Shown here piece after piece: positions 43,904 through 55,891 of a stretch of DNA of 64,000 nucleotides. Source of the DNA: Litsea cubeba (taxonomy: Eukaryota > Streptophyta > Magnoliopsida > Laurales > Lauraceae); contig CM022949.1 of the NCBI GenBank assembly GCA_012931725.1, positions 28,324,260-28,388,259 of the forward strand. Reading direction: 5' to 3'. Under the pieces are notes generated by a model. The model was not told the origin of the DNA. It saw only the letters and a list, made by a program, of their open reading frames with translations, and did not search any database. Position numbers and translations under genes: made by a program. Positions within the stretch are counted from its first letter, which is position 1. Each line of letters starts with the position of its first letter.

Positions 43904-46900
43904 CTAGAATGGAGCTTTTGGCAGATGCTCATTGGCCAGGAAGTGCTTGATAAGCTGTAGAGACCTTTTGGGAACAAAAGTTGGAACTTGATGGCCCGCC
44001 CCTCGCAATGTGACAAATGTCAGTCCCTTATAGCCTATTGTCCATCCTCCAACCTAAAAACAATGAAAACGAAAGTTACATATGATCAATATAAACATAA
44101 AAATGAAAAGAAAGAGAGATAAAAAGTATATCACACCTGCTCGTGGTTGTACCATGGAGTCCAGTCCTCAATAATTGGCAGTCCAAGCTTGTTCAAGGTA
44201 TATCGCGTCGATGTTACTGGCACTCTTCCATCGGTATCGCCACTGGGCGAAAAAATTTATGAATTAAACACATAATTTAAAAAAGTTCAAGAGAAATTGT
44301 AAAATGCACTACTACTAATACTACAAAAAAATTTTTTTTTTTTGAATTGTTGGAAACTGATGAGTATGCTACAAATGATAGGATGTTATAATTGTTTCAT
44401 GTGTGACTTTTACCTGAAAATCCAAACCCGGAGTCCTCCTGCTACCAGTTTGTTTAGAGTGGGAACCATGGAACGCGGAGCATCAAGCCATAATATTATT
44501 ATATCACTGTTGGAAAATCCAAGCTTTATATTAGTAATGGTAAAGAGATATTGGTGTTGTCTTCATCTTCCCTTTGGAAAGAAGGTTTTAAGACTTCATG
44601 AGAAAATACAATTACCTGCAATGAGTCCACTTGTAGGGGATTTTTGTGACATTAGCATGCAATGCTTTTTGAACATCCGGCCTATTGAAGTAGGCTTCCA
44701 CATGATAATCCATGCAGGGATCATAGCCTGCTGGCTTCTTAAACCATCCTTTCTGAATTGAAATAAATAATTTGGTTATTACAACCAATAACATATTTAT
44801 TTTTCACAGCTCATGTATTGGCGTGCACCAAAATGTAATTGGTACATGTGGAGTATGGTTGAATGAGAAATGATCCAGTTTTGGTATGCTAACAGTCGCT
44901 AACGATTGTTTTAACTTTTAGAGCCCGCTCTTCTTAATCACTGCTTAATATCACGTCTCTTTATATAGGTAAAGACACTTTAATTGGAGTGATATGCATC
45001 ATTGAATGACTATATATAGTAGTGATTGTTAGCCACACCGCATGATTAATTCATCAATGTTCGACACTTAGAATAATTATTGTTAGTTTTGCAGATATGA
45101 TTACAAAAAGTCTACATGGATTAACTCTTGTAAGACACTTGAATATTGGAGTGTATTTCAGGCCAGTAAAATACAAGTTATGATGGGGGGATTGGGGGTT
45201 GACTATACAAAGGTGGCCCACACACAAGTCAATAGCTGGCCTCAACACCATATTGAAGGTGGGTTGAGATCATTTCACTTGGAGAAAGAGACAAAACAGA
45301 GCTTAAGGTTTTGGACAATTGTTCTGTATATAGCTCAAGATGAAACCAAGCCCCATCGCACTAAAGGCAGAAATTTTGGCCATGGCTGATGCAACTTAGA
45401 ATGTATTGGGACCCATCTGCTATTTTGTTATTTTATTAAGACCCCAAAAGTCTTAAAAGAAATTAAGACATTTAATTTAAAAGTGACTATTCAAAGTCCT
45501 TTGGTTCATTTTTCAAAAAAAAAAAAAATTTTGGTTCAAGGGCCATAGCAAAATAATATATTATCTATGGTTGTAGCTTAACTGATTAGGGACATAATTT
45601 ATGTAAGTGTTGAGTACACGAGTTCGAGTTTCAATTGCAGCTTTGAAAAAAAACTGATACATTTGTGCTAATATGCAATGTTTGATCAGCTTTCGCTGAA
45701 AGTTTTTGAAACAATATATCAATTCCATTACATAAATAAATAACAAACTGGAGTAATGAAATTGTTTGATATATAATATAATTAAAAAAAAAACTAAACT
45801 AAACTATCAGCTAAATTATAAGGAAGTGGCATGAGCAATTGAAAAAGGTAGAAACATAATCATGATCTAGGTTTGGTAATATTGAATAGAAGCAGCTTCA
45901 TAATTCAAATGGTTGAATTCAAGGAAATCTATGGATACCAATTATGAGCTCTTTTAAACTCTTCAAGCAAATAAATTTCTTTCTACATTTTTTCATTTCT
46001 AATAAAGTTTACTATTTCAATGCAAAATGTATAACTAATTAAATGCTTGCAATGTGTGAAAAATAAGCTTAATCTAAGAACCACAATAACTTACTAAATT
46101 GGAAGGTGCAATGCCATCGATCATTCGCCGCTGTCTAGAAGCACCGTTTGGGTTGACACATGTGGGAGAATACAAACTATACATGTCGATGATATCATAT
46201 ACTTCATAGTATTCATTAATGGCCTCGTTACATGTTGTGGTCAAATTGCTGTCACTAAAATTGCAGTTCTTTTCTATCGTATGGTATAACTTATCAGAGA
46301 TTACGGCGTGATCCCAAGCATAATCAATCATACCTTTCGTATCTGTCTCATCATCCAGCCATGCATTACCAATCTACAAGGGAATTTTAATTGCAGACTG
46401 AAACGAATTAGCCATCTTAAATACAATTGCTTACATAGCTACGTAGAAAGAAAAGCGATCATAAATACAATTACGTACTTACATAAGCTAACCAGAAAGA
46501 AATGTGTTTTGTGCTGTCGTCCTATGATATTGAGGACAGTTAATACCTAATTTTACATATGGGGCTCACCTCCATTGATCTAACTTGCTCTTATTAAATG
46601 TCTCTGCATAGACATTGATCGAAAAGTGAATGAAGACCATATGCTTAACATGTGAAGCTATGTATTCTACATGGACCTCTTTTAGAGTGAGATTTAAGTA
46701 GTTCCTACGTAGGGATAGAGGTCCATGTGGTATGAGTGAGTTTGATCACAAAAGGGTCACCCCAACACAGGTTTAATCAGCTAGATAGCTTCCTACAGAT
46801 CCATACAAGCACTTGGAACTGTCAACCAGAGGAGCTTGAATCTTGAACTAATCAAGCATGGGCTAAACAAATTTCATGTTTTCCAGTCCACGTATGGAAG

Positions 46901-49900
46901 AAGATTTCATGTACTCTAAATCTTGTATAAATCAACAATGCTCAAGTGAGAAATCTAGAAAATACTTTCATAGATAGAACCAAACAAACTTACCATAAAA
47001 CCCTTGAATTTTATGTAATTCTTCTTGGATGTTCTCTTATTCTCATCAAAGATGACCTCTGAAAGCTGTGGAACATAATGTCCTGCAACAACAAAAGAAG
47101 AAAAAGAAAAAAATAAAATAAAAACAAGATATTACTATATATGTTTTGCTATAAATATATATCCCATAAAAGGTAGACAATTTTTTTCTACCTGCATAGC
47201 TTTCACCAGCAATATAAAAGTCATGGGATTTGTATTGTGGGAAGCGCCGAAACCAATTGATAAGAAATGAATACGAGTCCTTTGCTGAAATTATACAAAA
47301 AATAATAGGGAAACAATGAATTGGAGATGGTGAACAAAGGTATCAAAATATAAAGGGATGAGAAAGATTACCAGTGATTCTGTCTCCAAGGTTTTCTATA
47401 TCAGAACTTGTGTTTGTATACGAAAATCCAACACCCACGGGAGATTCCACAAATAACAAATTAGCCTCTGAAATATAGATAAAGGAAGGAGTGTTAGATC
47501 TATTTCCATTTCCTTCCAAATGGTTTATGTGGAAAAAATAGAAAAGCAAGTGAAATCTCATGAGAGGCCATCATTTCATTTCCATCCATTTCCTTGTAAT
47601 TACAAGAAAACAAGCATTCCTATATTTTCTTACATGATGTAAAAACAAGGATAATGAAAAATGGGGTTGGTAGAGCCTTGCCTTTGTTCCATGTGTAGTT
47701 ATTGAATTTGATCTCAGGTGTTCCCTTCTTCACCAAAAAGGGCCCCAGTTCTTCTGCTTCACCATATCCAATAGAAGAGCAACCGGGTCCTAAAATTGTT
47801 GTTGGAGAAAGAAGAAAAATGCATTATAGTCAGCAAAAGTCAATACAATTTCTCGTTAAAAAAAGTAATAGTCAATTTTCTTTCTGATAAGAATATCTTG
47901 TCTTATCTTTGTGCATCATCTTTGAAATTCTACTCTCCCAAAATCGTTGTGCCACCCTTTTTTATAATCAATGCAATTATCACTTCAATCAAAATGGCAA
48001 CATGCAAAATGCTTCATTTCTTTGTTTGTTTTCCTATTTTAATTGGGTGTTATGGACTTGATCAATCCAACAGTGAGCGTATCATGGAACCACATTGAAG
48101 ATGATTCAAACTCCTTTTAATGGATGTAATTGCTTAGATAAGGCATATGTCATATTGAAGCCAAGGTTGTCAAAGGGCCTGGAACTAATAAGAACATCTA
48201 GAAGGGATTAGACATGCATTTAGGTCCAACAGGCCCAACTTAGATCTATGTTTAGGGTCTAGAATTCGTTAACTCAATGTGCTTTTATCAAAACAATATC
48301 AACATGACGTAGATGCGGTGCATGAAAAGATCTTTTCTATAATGATATTTTTGCGGGGCTGCTTATTTCCATAGAAATAAAAGAATTGAATACATGGAAA
48401 TTCATACTCTTGAGTGATTAACGATGAAGATAAAGGAGAATTTTCAAAAGTAAGCATCAAATTTGATTTTCTTTAATGAAAATCAAATGAGGGAAGATGG
48501 AAAATGAATACGTACCTTGCTATCTATCACCCTAATAATTCAAATCATAAGTTAAGGTCTCATCTTTATTATTATCTCATATCCTTCACCCCTCCCCTCA
48601 TATCCTTCCCGGCCCCTTTAGGACTTCTTTAATAGTCTTAGGGCACATTTGTATGGCTCTAGCTATGGAGAACCAAATCCTCAGAAAAAGCAACTACTCA
48701 AAACATGGATTTTACTATTGTGTGGAAAAATATTTTTGCTTTCCACGCTTTTACTATGGAAAAACGACTACCCAAACGTGCCCTAAAAGAAAGACAAATT
48801 TAAACACGAGCTTCTATGTAGTCTCTGTAAACAAACAAGATCTTAAGCATTTCTTATGATTCAAGCTGGGTCATATAGCCCCTACATGAAACAAAATGTA
48901 CTAATAGGCTTTAAAGGGATAATACACAAAGGGCTGAATGTTTTCTAAATGTGTGGTCTCATCCATAAGCACTAGGGTCTGTGTTGGACCGAAACCCAGG
49001 CTTGGACCCCAGAATTTTAAACGCACTCAAATCGGCCAGATTCAGCCTATTTGTAGCCTTAGTTAGAGCAATTTCTTTCTTTACATGGGTAGAGGGGAAT
49101 TAGCAAAGCTTTTGCCAGCCATTAGGGCACATGCTTCTGATTTGAAACAAGAAAAGCAAGGTCTGATAATTATGTCATTTAGTAATCAATGATCAAAAGA
49201 TTAAGTTCCTCCTTGATGTGGGTTTTGGACCATTACATGCATTTTTTATTGGAGAGAGAGCCTTGAATTTCTTATTTATCAAAGACAAAAAAAAAAAAGA
49301 TTCATTTTGTGCCCATCGTATATTCAATGGAGTGATCAGATGAATTATTTGCATGCACATGTCCATACTCTTCATATTATTCCTTTGTTTTGATTCTAGA
49401 AATATCCTTCTTTGTCCTGTTGTGAGATATTTTAGTGATTATTTTGATCATGTTTCACTCACTTGTGGTTGTTGGGTTTAAGGAGAAATATCTATTCTCG
49501 TGACTAAGTATCATTTGGAGGATAAAATATTCCAACTTTTGATTGGTGTATTTGGAGCCTAGAGGTTACAATATGTCCAAACTAATTCCCTCAATAGTTA
49601 CAATATATACAACAATAACATTTTTTTCAACACACACATACACACACTCATATAATATATCATGCAGGGTCATTATATGTCAGCAATAGAATCTAAGACC
49701 ATCTATATTCTTCTTCCTCCACTAAAAGATACATCAAAGTTATCAAATGATTAGGAATATGAAAGAAACTTTTACCTAGAAAATTGTTTTAAAAAAAATA
49801 GCAAAAATGTCGAATTGGGTTTCGAGGTCCCAGATCAATCATCAACCCCACCCTTAATTATATATAATAATTCAAACATTGACTCTTTCTTCATTATCTT

Positions 49901-52185
49901 CAAACTTCCATCATTTATGAGGCACTAAAAAAAAAGGAAACAGACTATACAACAAGAAAGTAATTAATAATAGTCAAATATTATAATAATAATAATAAGA
50001 GTCTATATAGACTTACAACAAGAAAGTAACACCTTCTGGAACAGAAAACTACCTGGACTCCCAAAAAAATGACCCAAAGTCAAACCTAAGAAATTGGTTT
50101 GACTTTCTTATAGGGCATTGTATGCTAAAATAAACACCAGGAGAAAGTAGATTAAAGAGAAAAAGGGAAACGTGCAATCCTACGTAAAGGAGAAGGTAAT
50201 GTGAAAATGATACACTGGTTAGAGAATTCAACTTACAACCCACAACAAAACAAATAATAACATTCTCTCTTATGACTAAGGTGAAGTTTAAGTCTAAATG
50301 AGACCAACCAACTGTTAAGAGTTGTACGCGAACAAAATAAAGAAGTTTAGTTTTTGGACATGTTTGGTTAGAGGTGTTTTTTTATATGGAATTGGACTTC
50401 CTGGGATTTATGATATGATGTGACATCTCGTTCTCTCGTGATTCCTGTTTGATACAAGAATTTTAAATTCATAATTCCGTCGCCCCTCTCCTGGAATTTA
50501 TGTGCTAAGTGAGATTTCCAAATCCTAATTGTTAAAGTGGTTTTTCAAATGCTGAGTTTTTTGAAATTTGAAATGCTTAGAATTTCAAATGCCCAGGAAT
50601 TCCGTGGGAATTCTGGTAATGAAACACAGAATTCTTGACAGGAATTCTGAATTCTCTACCAGCCTGAATTCATATCAGAAATTCTAGTAAGTGAACATGC
50701 CCTAGCCTTAAGAATTCCCAGAATTTCATAATCTCAAATGCCAAGGGCCCGTTTCTTTATCAGAATTCCAAGAATTTATGTCTGAAAGAATTTCAAATTC
50801 TCTAAAAGTTGTCCCCTTAGGTGGAATTCCAAATTCCTCTTTTTGATGGAGGATTTGAAATTCCAACAAATGGTATAAAGAGAGGGATGGGGGGATTTAA
50901 AATTCTCGGAATTTCTCTAGACAAGAATATTCACAATTCTTCTAACAAAAAAGGCGAGGGACTAGGACTTTTGGTTAGGGTATTTTTCGTAGATTTTCGC
51001 TACATGATCCGTACTTTCGCAGTTTGGTAGAGTGGAAAATCGAAGTTTTCAATTTGCATTTTTCACCGAGTGAGGAAGGTAGAGCTAGCTAGAGTCCAAC
51101 TCCAAGACTTTCATTTCTATAAAAAAGGAAACCCATATCTTCCACAGAGTTATACAAACAAGCCATTATAGTGGTCTTGGTGCTCTTTTGTACTTATCCT
51201 TTCAGAATAAGAACAGGTAAGATTGTCCAATGTCCAACACATAAGATTGTGGGCATTGGTTATCAACTCAAAATTACTACTGTGAAGAGAAATGTTCAAT
51301 GAGAGAATTGAACAATGAATATCTCCACCTCTAACATTTTTTCTTAAACATTTAAAGGTGCCAAAATGGCATTCCAAAGTAAAACATATAATTCTTTTTA
51401 AAATGTATAAAATAAACAATATTATAGTTATAAACAAAGGTTATTACAACAAAAAAAAAAGGCAAAAGAAAAGAAAATATACCATATAAAACCCATTAAT
51501 CAAAAGGAAAAATGTTTAGCCCCTAATTTTTTTTTTTTTTTTTTTTTTTTTTTGTCATCAAACGAGCCCAACTCAATCTAGAATTCATGTTTGAATATAG
51601 ACAAAAGGGTTGGAGAGTTTTCTTCATTCTCTAAGGACACATTTATGCCATCATTTTTTCGTAAAAAACTAATGAAAAGTAAAAATGCTTTTTCCACAAC
51701 AATTAAAATCTCCCTTTTGGTGAGACCGCTTTTCCTTCACAAAACCAAAATAATGAACATACTTATCCAATATTCTACAAAAAAAATAATTTCCGAGAAG
51801 GTTTTCCGTGAAAATGCACTAATAAGAGACCAAACAAATTAACTCAAAAACACAAAACAGAAGGCAAGATGGCATAAAAGGAGAATGAAGAAGTCCTTGA
51901 AATACCTCCATTGAGCCAAAGAAGAAGCGGTTTCTTCTCTGGTTTGTGAGTGGCTTCAAAGAACCAATAGAAGAGTGCCTTTCCATGGCTCTTGCTTACA
52001 GTCACATACCCAGCAAATTGCTTGAATTTCACAGGGGGCTGCCCTGGCAGTCTGATGACTCGATCTGCCTCCTGGAGAGCCAAGATCTCAGGGCTCAGCC
52101 CGCCTGGCTCGGTGCGTCCATGGCTCAAAGGCACAACCACAAGGAGAAGAAGATGATAGAAGAGAAACAGACGTGAAGAGGCCAT
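43904..52185 (-). CDS. Serine carboxypeptidase-like protein, copy C (10 exons)
   Basis: Paralogue of copy B, 476 aa, with the same gene structure. Exons (minus strand): 52185-51906, 47789-47682, 47467-47372, 47284-47192, 47082-46994, 46373-46095, 44752-44616, 44506-44414, 44242-44137, 44053-43904; phases agree and the frame is open throughout. Signal peptide 1-23. Catalytic residues: Ser190 (GESYAG), Asp of GDTD (393-396, followed by the normal GRVPVTSTRY) and His448 (RGAGHQVP). Intron 2 again has a GC donor. Intron 1 is 4.1 kb because of a large insertion; in B it is 125 bp. Exon 8 is one codon longer than in B. Protein identity to B is about 99% in exon 1 and about 71% in exon 6. Probably secreted or vacuolar; substrate unknown. 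Confidence 0.93.
45104..45126. repeat. Fragment of the CTACATGGACTAA MITE family
   Basis: CAAAAAGTCTACATGGATTA matches one end of the elements at 7959 and 35333 with one difference; the rest is absent. It lies in SCPL-C intron 6. Confidence 0.65.
45560..45740 (+). repeat. SINE-like insertion in SCPL-C intron 6
   Basis: GGTTGTAGCTTAACTGATTA (A-box-like), then ACACGAGTTCGAGTTTCAA (B-box-like) and an A run. It is the counterpart of 34535-34690. Confidence 0.6.
48638..48787. mobile_element. Tourist-like MITE, 144 bp
   Basis: GGGCACATTTGTATGG (48641) pairs with CTACCCAAACGTGCCC (to 48784). The flanks TTA and TAA fit a TWA target with one change. Confidence 0.7.
50355..50715. repeat. MITE-like repeat rich in GAATTC and GGAATTC
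   Basis: GGACATGTTTGGTTAG at the left loosely pairs with TAAGTGAACATGCCCTA at the right. Many GAATTC/GAATTT motifs lie in both orientations. Similar sequence continues from 50748 (GGGCCCGTTTCTTTATCAGA), so more than one copy may be present. Confidence 0.5.
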
Positions 52186-53270
52186 AGCAGATGGATTGGT
52201 GGGTACAGGAAAGAAACGTGGATTCTCCCACTTGTTAATATAATAACGTAAAGGGAAAGGGATCTGTGACAGATGAGTGATGGTCTTCTAGTAGTAATGA
52301 AAATTCCTTTTTTGTTCAGATGATTCCAATATCCATCCTTTCTTTTCAATCTTGGTAAGTGCATGCAACCAAAATGCCCATTGCTCTCCGAGTTAACTGG
52401 GTTGACTCCTGATCGATCCTCTTAAGTGTCATGCAGCGTAGCGTAGGGGAAGGAACTCCATCCATGGTGGGCCACCTAGTGAAAGTCATGGATTGAAGTG
52501 ATCAATTGCTTGTTTCTTGAGAGATTGACAGCTAAAATTTAGAGTGGGTCAAAGATACTGAGAATCGAATACATATGGAAATGTATTATTGTTCCCTGAA
52601 TTATGGGATTCTATTTTATTTCGCTTATCTTTTCAGAAAAACCATCGCTCGATTGACGAGGCCGACTGTTTCTGTATTTCACCGAAAGTTGCACATCCGT
52701 AGAATTGAACAGAGATTTGATTATTCCTTCTCAGATGTGTCTTATATTATAACCAACGTCCAACGATCAAGTCAGATGGTCCTATCTTCCGCAGTAATCA
52801 AAGTCTATTTTTCAATAAAATTAAATATCCCCTCTCATCCGTTCATCCAAATATCAAGCCTTACAATCTCCTTACTTTTTCCAAGTTGCCTCAGATGTAA
52901 CCAATAACAGATCTTTTCTATGAAACGATTATGTGATTGAGGGGAATGTTAGAGATTATTATCTTACAAGACCGATAAAGATAGGATTAAGTAGGTTTTG
53001 ATTATTGAAATTAAAAAATAGATTTATTAGAGATTTTAGGATTGGGTTTGAGGTATTACAAAGTATAAATTAAATTGGGTAATTTTATGGAAATTAAGTA
53101 GTGATTTATTTTGAATTTCATTAATTATATGGATCGAACTTGAATTAAATGATAGAAAGCTAAAAGCCCGGCCTTCCTAGTATAGTAACAAGACTTGCAA
53201 GAGTGGCAAGTTGCCCCTCCCTTCCCTTCCTTTATTTTTTTCTATTTTGAGTTCCATCCTAATAGAAATA
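52186..53270 (-). promoter_or_regulatory. 5' flank of SCPL-C
   Basis: It aligns nearly base for base with the SCPL-B flank, including the Harbinger empty site (52988-52990). Small deletions distinguish it (CATGCATG versus CATGCA near 52360). Beyond 53270 the similarity ends, which marks the upstream edge of the duplicated unit. Confidence 0.55.
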
Positions 53271-53689
53271 TATAAATGAGTCAAAGACGAGAAAGGTAAT
53301 AAGGAGTAAAATTAAATCTGATCATCTTGATTCGGTCCTATCTAAAAAAATACTCTTCTTTCTATTTGTGTTAAAGCCTACATATACAGGTAAGTCATCA
53401 CAAAGACACAAATTAAACACTCCTCCTTTTATGTTATTATGTTTGACCAATCCACATTAAATTCTAAATGTGATTAAAATTACTAGGTAGGCTAGGCTAG
53501 GGCCAAGCATTTGTAGCCCTAGTTGGGCTTCTGTTTATGTTTATTTGCCGGGCTGGGCCTTTATTCATCAGCCTACCAATTTTGAAGGGTTATATTCCAA
53601 TTCTTTCAAAATGCAGAAAAAAAAAGTCACTCTCGTTTCATATTTTCGAGTCGGAGGTGGCAAGCGGTCTCTCACTCTCTATATATATA

Positions 53690-54716
53690 CTAGTCATTGC
53701 CCGTGTCTGAAGGCATGGCGCACCACGTTCTGAGTACAACTAAATCTAATTACTCTTCTTTTGACCACCTAACAACTAACCTAAATTTTGCGAGAATATT
53801 TTTCTTAAATAATAATTGGTTGTGCTAATTTTACAAACATTAGTGATTGCCCGTGCCTAAATGCACAGGAAGAATGATCAGCACATACAAATAATCTCTA
53901 GTCTGGATTATACTAATAATACGCATAGAAATAAAAAAGAAGAATGAAATTAGTGGAAGAAGATATCGTTCCCTCTTTCTTCTCTCTCTATCTCTAGAGA
54001 ATGTTTTTTTTTTTTACCCTAGCAGCAGAATAAGCATTCCCCTCTTAATCTCAGCCCTAGGCTTTATGTACATAAATCCAAGGGTCTAAAATATGGGGAA
54101 AACCAAACCTACACCGCCCATAATTTAACAAATTTAACCCAGATTTTCTATGTGGCCCATCGGATCAATTAGCTTCAAATCAAGCCCGGCCGGATTTTTC
54201 TTTTAGGTAAAACAGCCCAGCCAATTGGACCCTTGTTTAACCACCATTGAAAATCAGAGTGGCCCACTACTATAAGCAGTCTAGTTCAATTGCATGCAAG
54301 CCACGTTTGCATCTGCTACCAAAACAATCCAAGTTAGCCCGGATTCCACAATCCCTGAAAAACAACATATATATGTGAAGGGGCAAACTGGTAAGTTGTG
54401 GGCCCAAATTCCACACCGTTCAATCGCTTAATTGCAATCATAGCCGTGTATTTAATCATATCTTTACTTGCATGGAAGTTTTGAAAAGATAATGGCACGT
54501 TTCGTAATTTCACAGAAAACCAAGGGCACTCCCATATTCTCTTAGAAAAGATAATGGCATGTTTCGTAATTTGACAGAAAACCAAGGGCACTCCCATATC
54601 CTCTTGTCCTTTGTAATAGTATCTTGAATCTCTTCTCAGCGATAGGATTTATGTACATAAATCCAAGGGTCTAAAATAGCCAAGCATTCAAAAACTGAGC
54701 TCCCTTATTTTATAGA
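53690..54716 (-). mobile_element. Helitron-like unit I (nonautonomous)
   Basis: On the minus strand it begins TCTATAAAATAAGGGAGCTC (5' end 54716) and ends GGGCAATGACTAG (3' end 53690), followed by T. TC at the start, CTRR at the end and insertion next to T are Helitron rules. Another terminus with a GTGC..GCAC hairpin and CTAA lies inside at about 53841-53868, so an older copy is nested. No Rep/helicase. Confidence 0.78.
54483..54606. repeat. Tandem duplication, two 62-bp units
   Basis: GAAAAGATAATGGCACGTTT to CTCCCATATTCTCTTA is repeated from 54545 with about four differences, inside Helitron unit I. Confidence 0.88.
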
Positions 54717-55891
54717 CTAGTGACTGCCAGTACCTAAAGGCGTGGCGCACCATGTTTAGAGCACAACTAAATCTAATTACTCTTCTTTTGATCACCTAAA
54801 AACTAACTTGAATTTTGGCACCCTATGAGGGGTAATTCGGTCCACCTTATTTAACGATGTCCTGATTAGGTCCCGAGTCAAAGACCACCTCTTATTCTTG
54901 GACCTCTGATTGCCCTAGGAATTGGCTCATTGCGATCTGTTCGTCGAGGGTTTTCCGTCGATATATAGAATTTCGAGATCGGATGGGCGAATCAAAAATC
55001 ATAATAGTAGGTCCCACACCCCCAGGGTGCCCACTTGAAAAATCACCTCTCACTTCTAGACTCCTGATCACCCCGAAAGTTGGCTCATCGCGATCTACAC
55101 ATTGAGGGCTTTCCATTCATATATAGAACTTCGAAATTCGACGGACGGATCAAAATCCGTGAAACTTGGGTTTCAGTGATTATTGCTCAGACCGGACTCC
55201 ACTGCAGCCCATTTTTTGGGCCCAAACCTCTGATCCAGACCCTGATTGGGCCCTTAACTAAACTCGTCAGACCTGACCCAATCCAACCCATCAAACTCTA
55301 TCCCAAATCAATCCAAACCCAAATCCAACCCAAACCCAACCCAACCCAAACCTATCTAACCCGAACCTAACCCTAGACCTGGCCCAGACTCCTTGACCCG
55401 TCGCCCGGTTAAGGGAGAAAGAGTCCAGGGATCTAAGGAAGTAGTGTCCCAGATCTCTGGACTCTCAAACCCCCTTAAACCCCTCAACCCTTTTCCTCTT
55501 AATTTTAACCCTAGGATTTATGTACAAAATATGGAGAATTCAAAAACTGAGCTCCCTTACAAAGAACGTATTTTTTTTTCTTTTGACACATTTTTTATCA
55601 ATGGCAGAACAATAAGAAAGTAAACACTCTTACTTTTCTTTTAAATGAAGAATGGATGGCAATACCTGTAAATAACTCAAACTTGTTGCTCCTTTTTACG
55701 CTGTACAAATCAAGATGTGAATGTGCTTTTAATGGGGATGGCAAAAACTTGTAAATTTCTCCAACTTTTAGCCCCTTTTTTCGTTCCCCTTCTTAAATCC
55801 AATGGTCCAAAATATCCCTAGGATTTATGTACATAAATCCAAGGGTCCAAAATATGGGGAATTCAAAAACTGAGCTCCCTTATTATATAGA
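54717..55891 (-). mobile_element. Helitron-like unit II (nonautonomous)
   Basis: On the minus strand the 5' end is TCTATATAATAAGGGAGCTC (55891), preceded by A. The 3' end is CACTAG (54717), directly followed by the TC of unit I. Together the pair sits between A (55892) and T (53689), the Helitron host dinucleotide. The start of unit II matches the start of unit I (GCTCAGTTTTTGAAT, GGATTTATGTACATAAATCC). A diverged duplication (TATATAGAATTTCGA versus TATATAGAACTTCGA; about 54899-55015 and 55064-55160) and a CCCAAACCCAACC tract lie inside. Confidence 0.78.

Larger units (their letters stand above)
47920..51903. mobile_element. About 4-kb insertion in SCPL-C intron 1, type unknown
   Basis: The intron aligns with that of copy B up to CTTTGAAAT (47920-47928) and resumes at CCTTGAAAT (51895-51903), two bases short of the exon 1 splice donor. 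The 3966 bp between are absent from B. The repeated 9 bp with one mismatch could be a target duplication. No inverted ends or coding motifs were found, so the type is open. A 144-bp MITE and GAATTC-rich repeats lie inside. Confidence 0.6.
30950..53270. repeat. Tandem duplication of the SCPL locus (units B and C)
   Basis: Unit B runs from about 30950 to 41345 and unit C from about 42110 to 53270. Each holds the same 3' flank, ten-exon gene and 5' flank in the same order and orientation. Differences between the units are mostly transposon insertions. Unit A, about 19300-30440, shares the 3' flank and exons 6-10 only. Confidence 0.88.

Noticed and set aside
19554..52185. SCPL array as part of a specialised-metabolism acyltransferase cluster
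   Set aside because: The active-site motif is GESYAG, not the GDSYSG-type motif of SCPL acyltransferases, and no pathway genes flank the array. Peptidase activity is the simpler reading.
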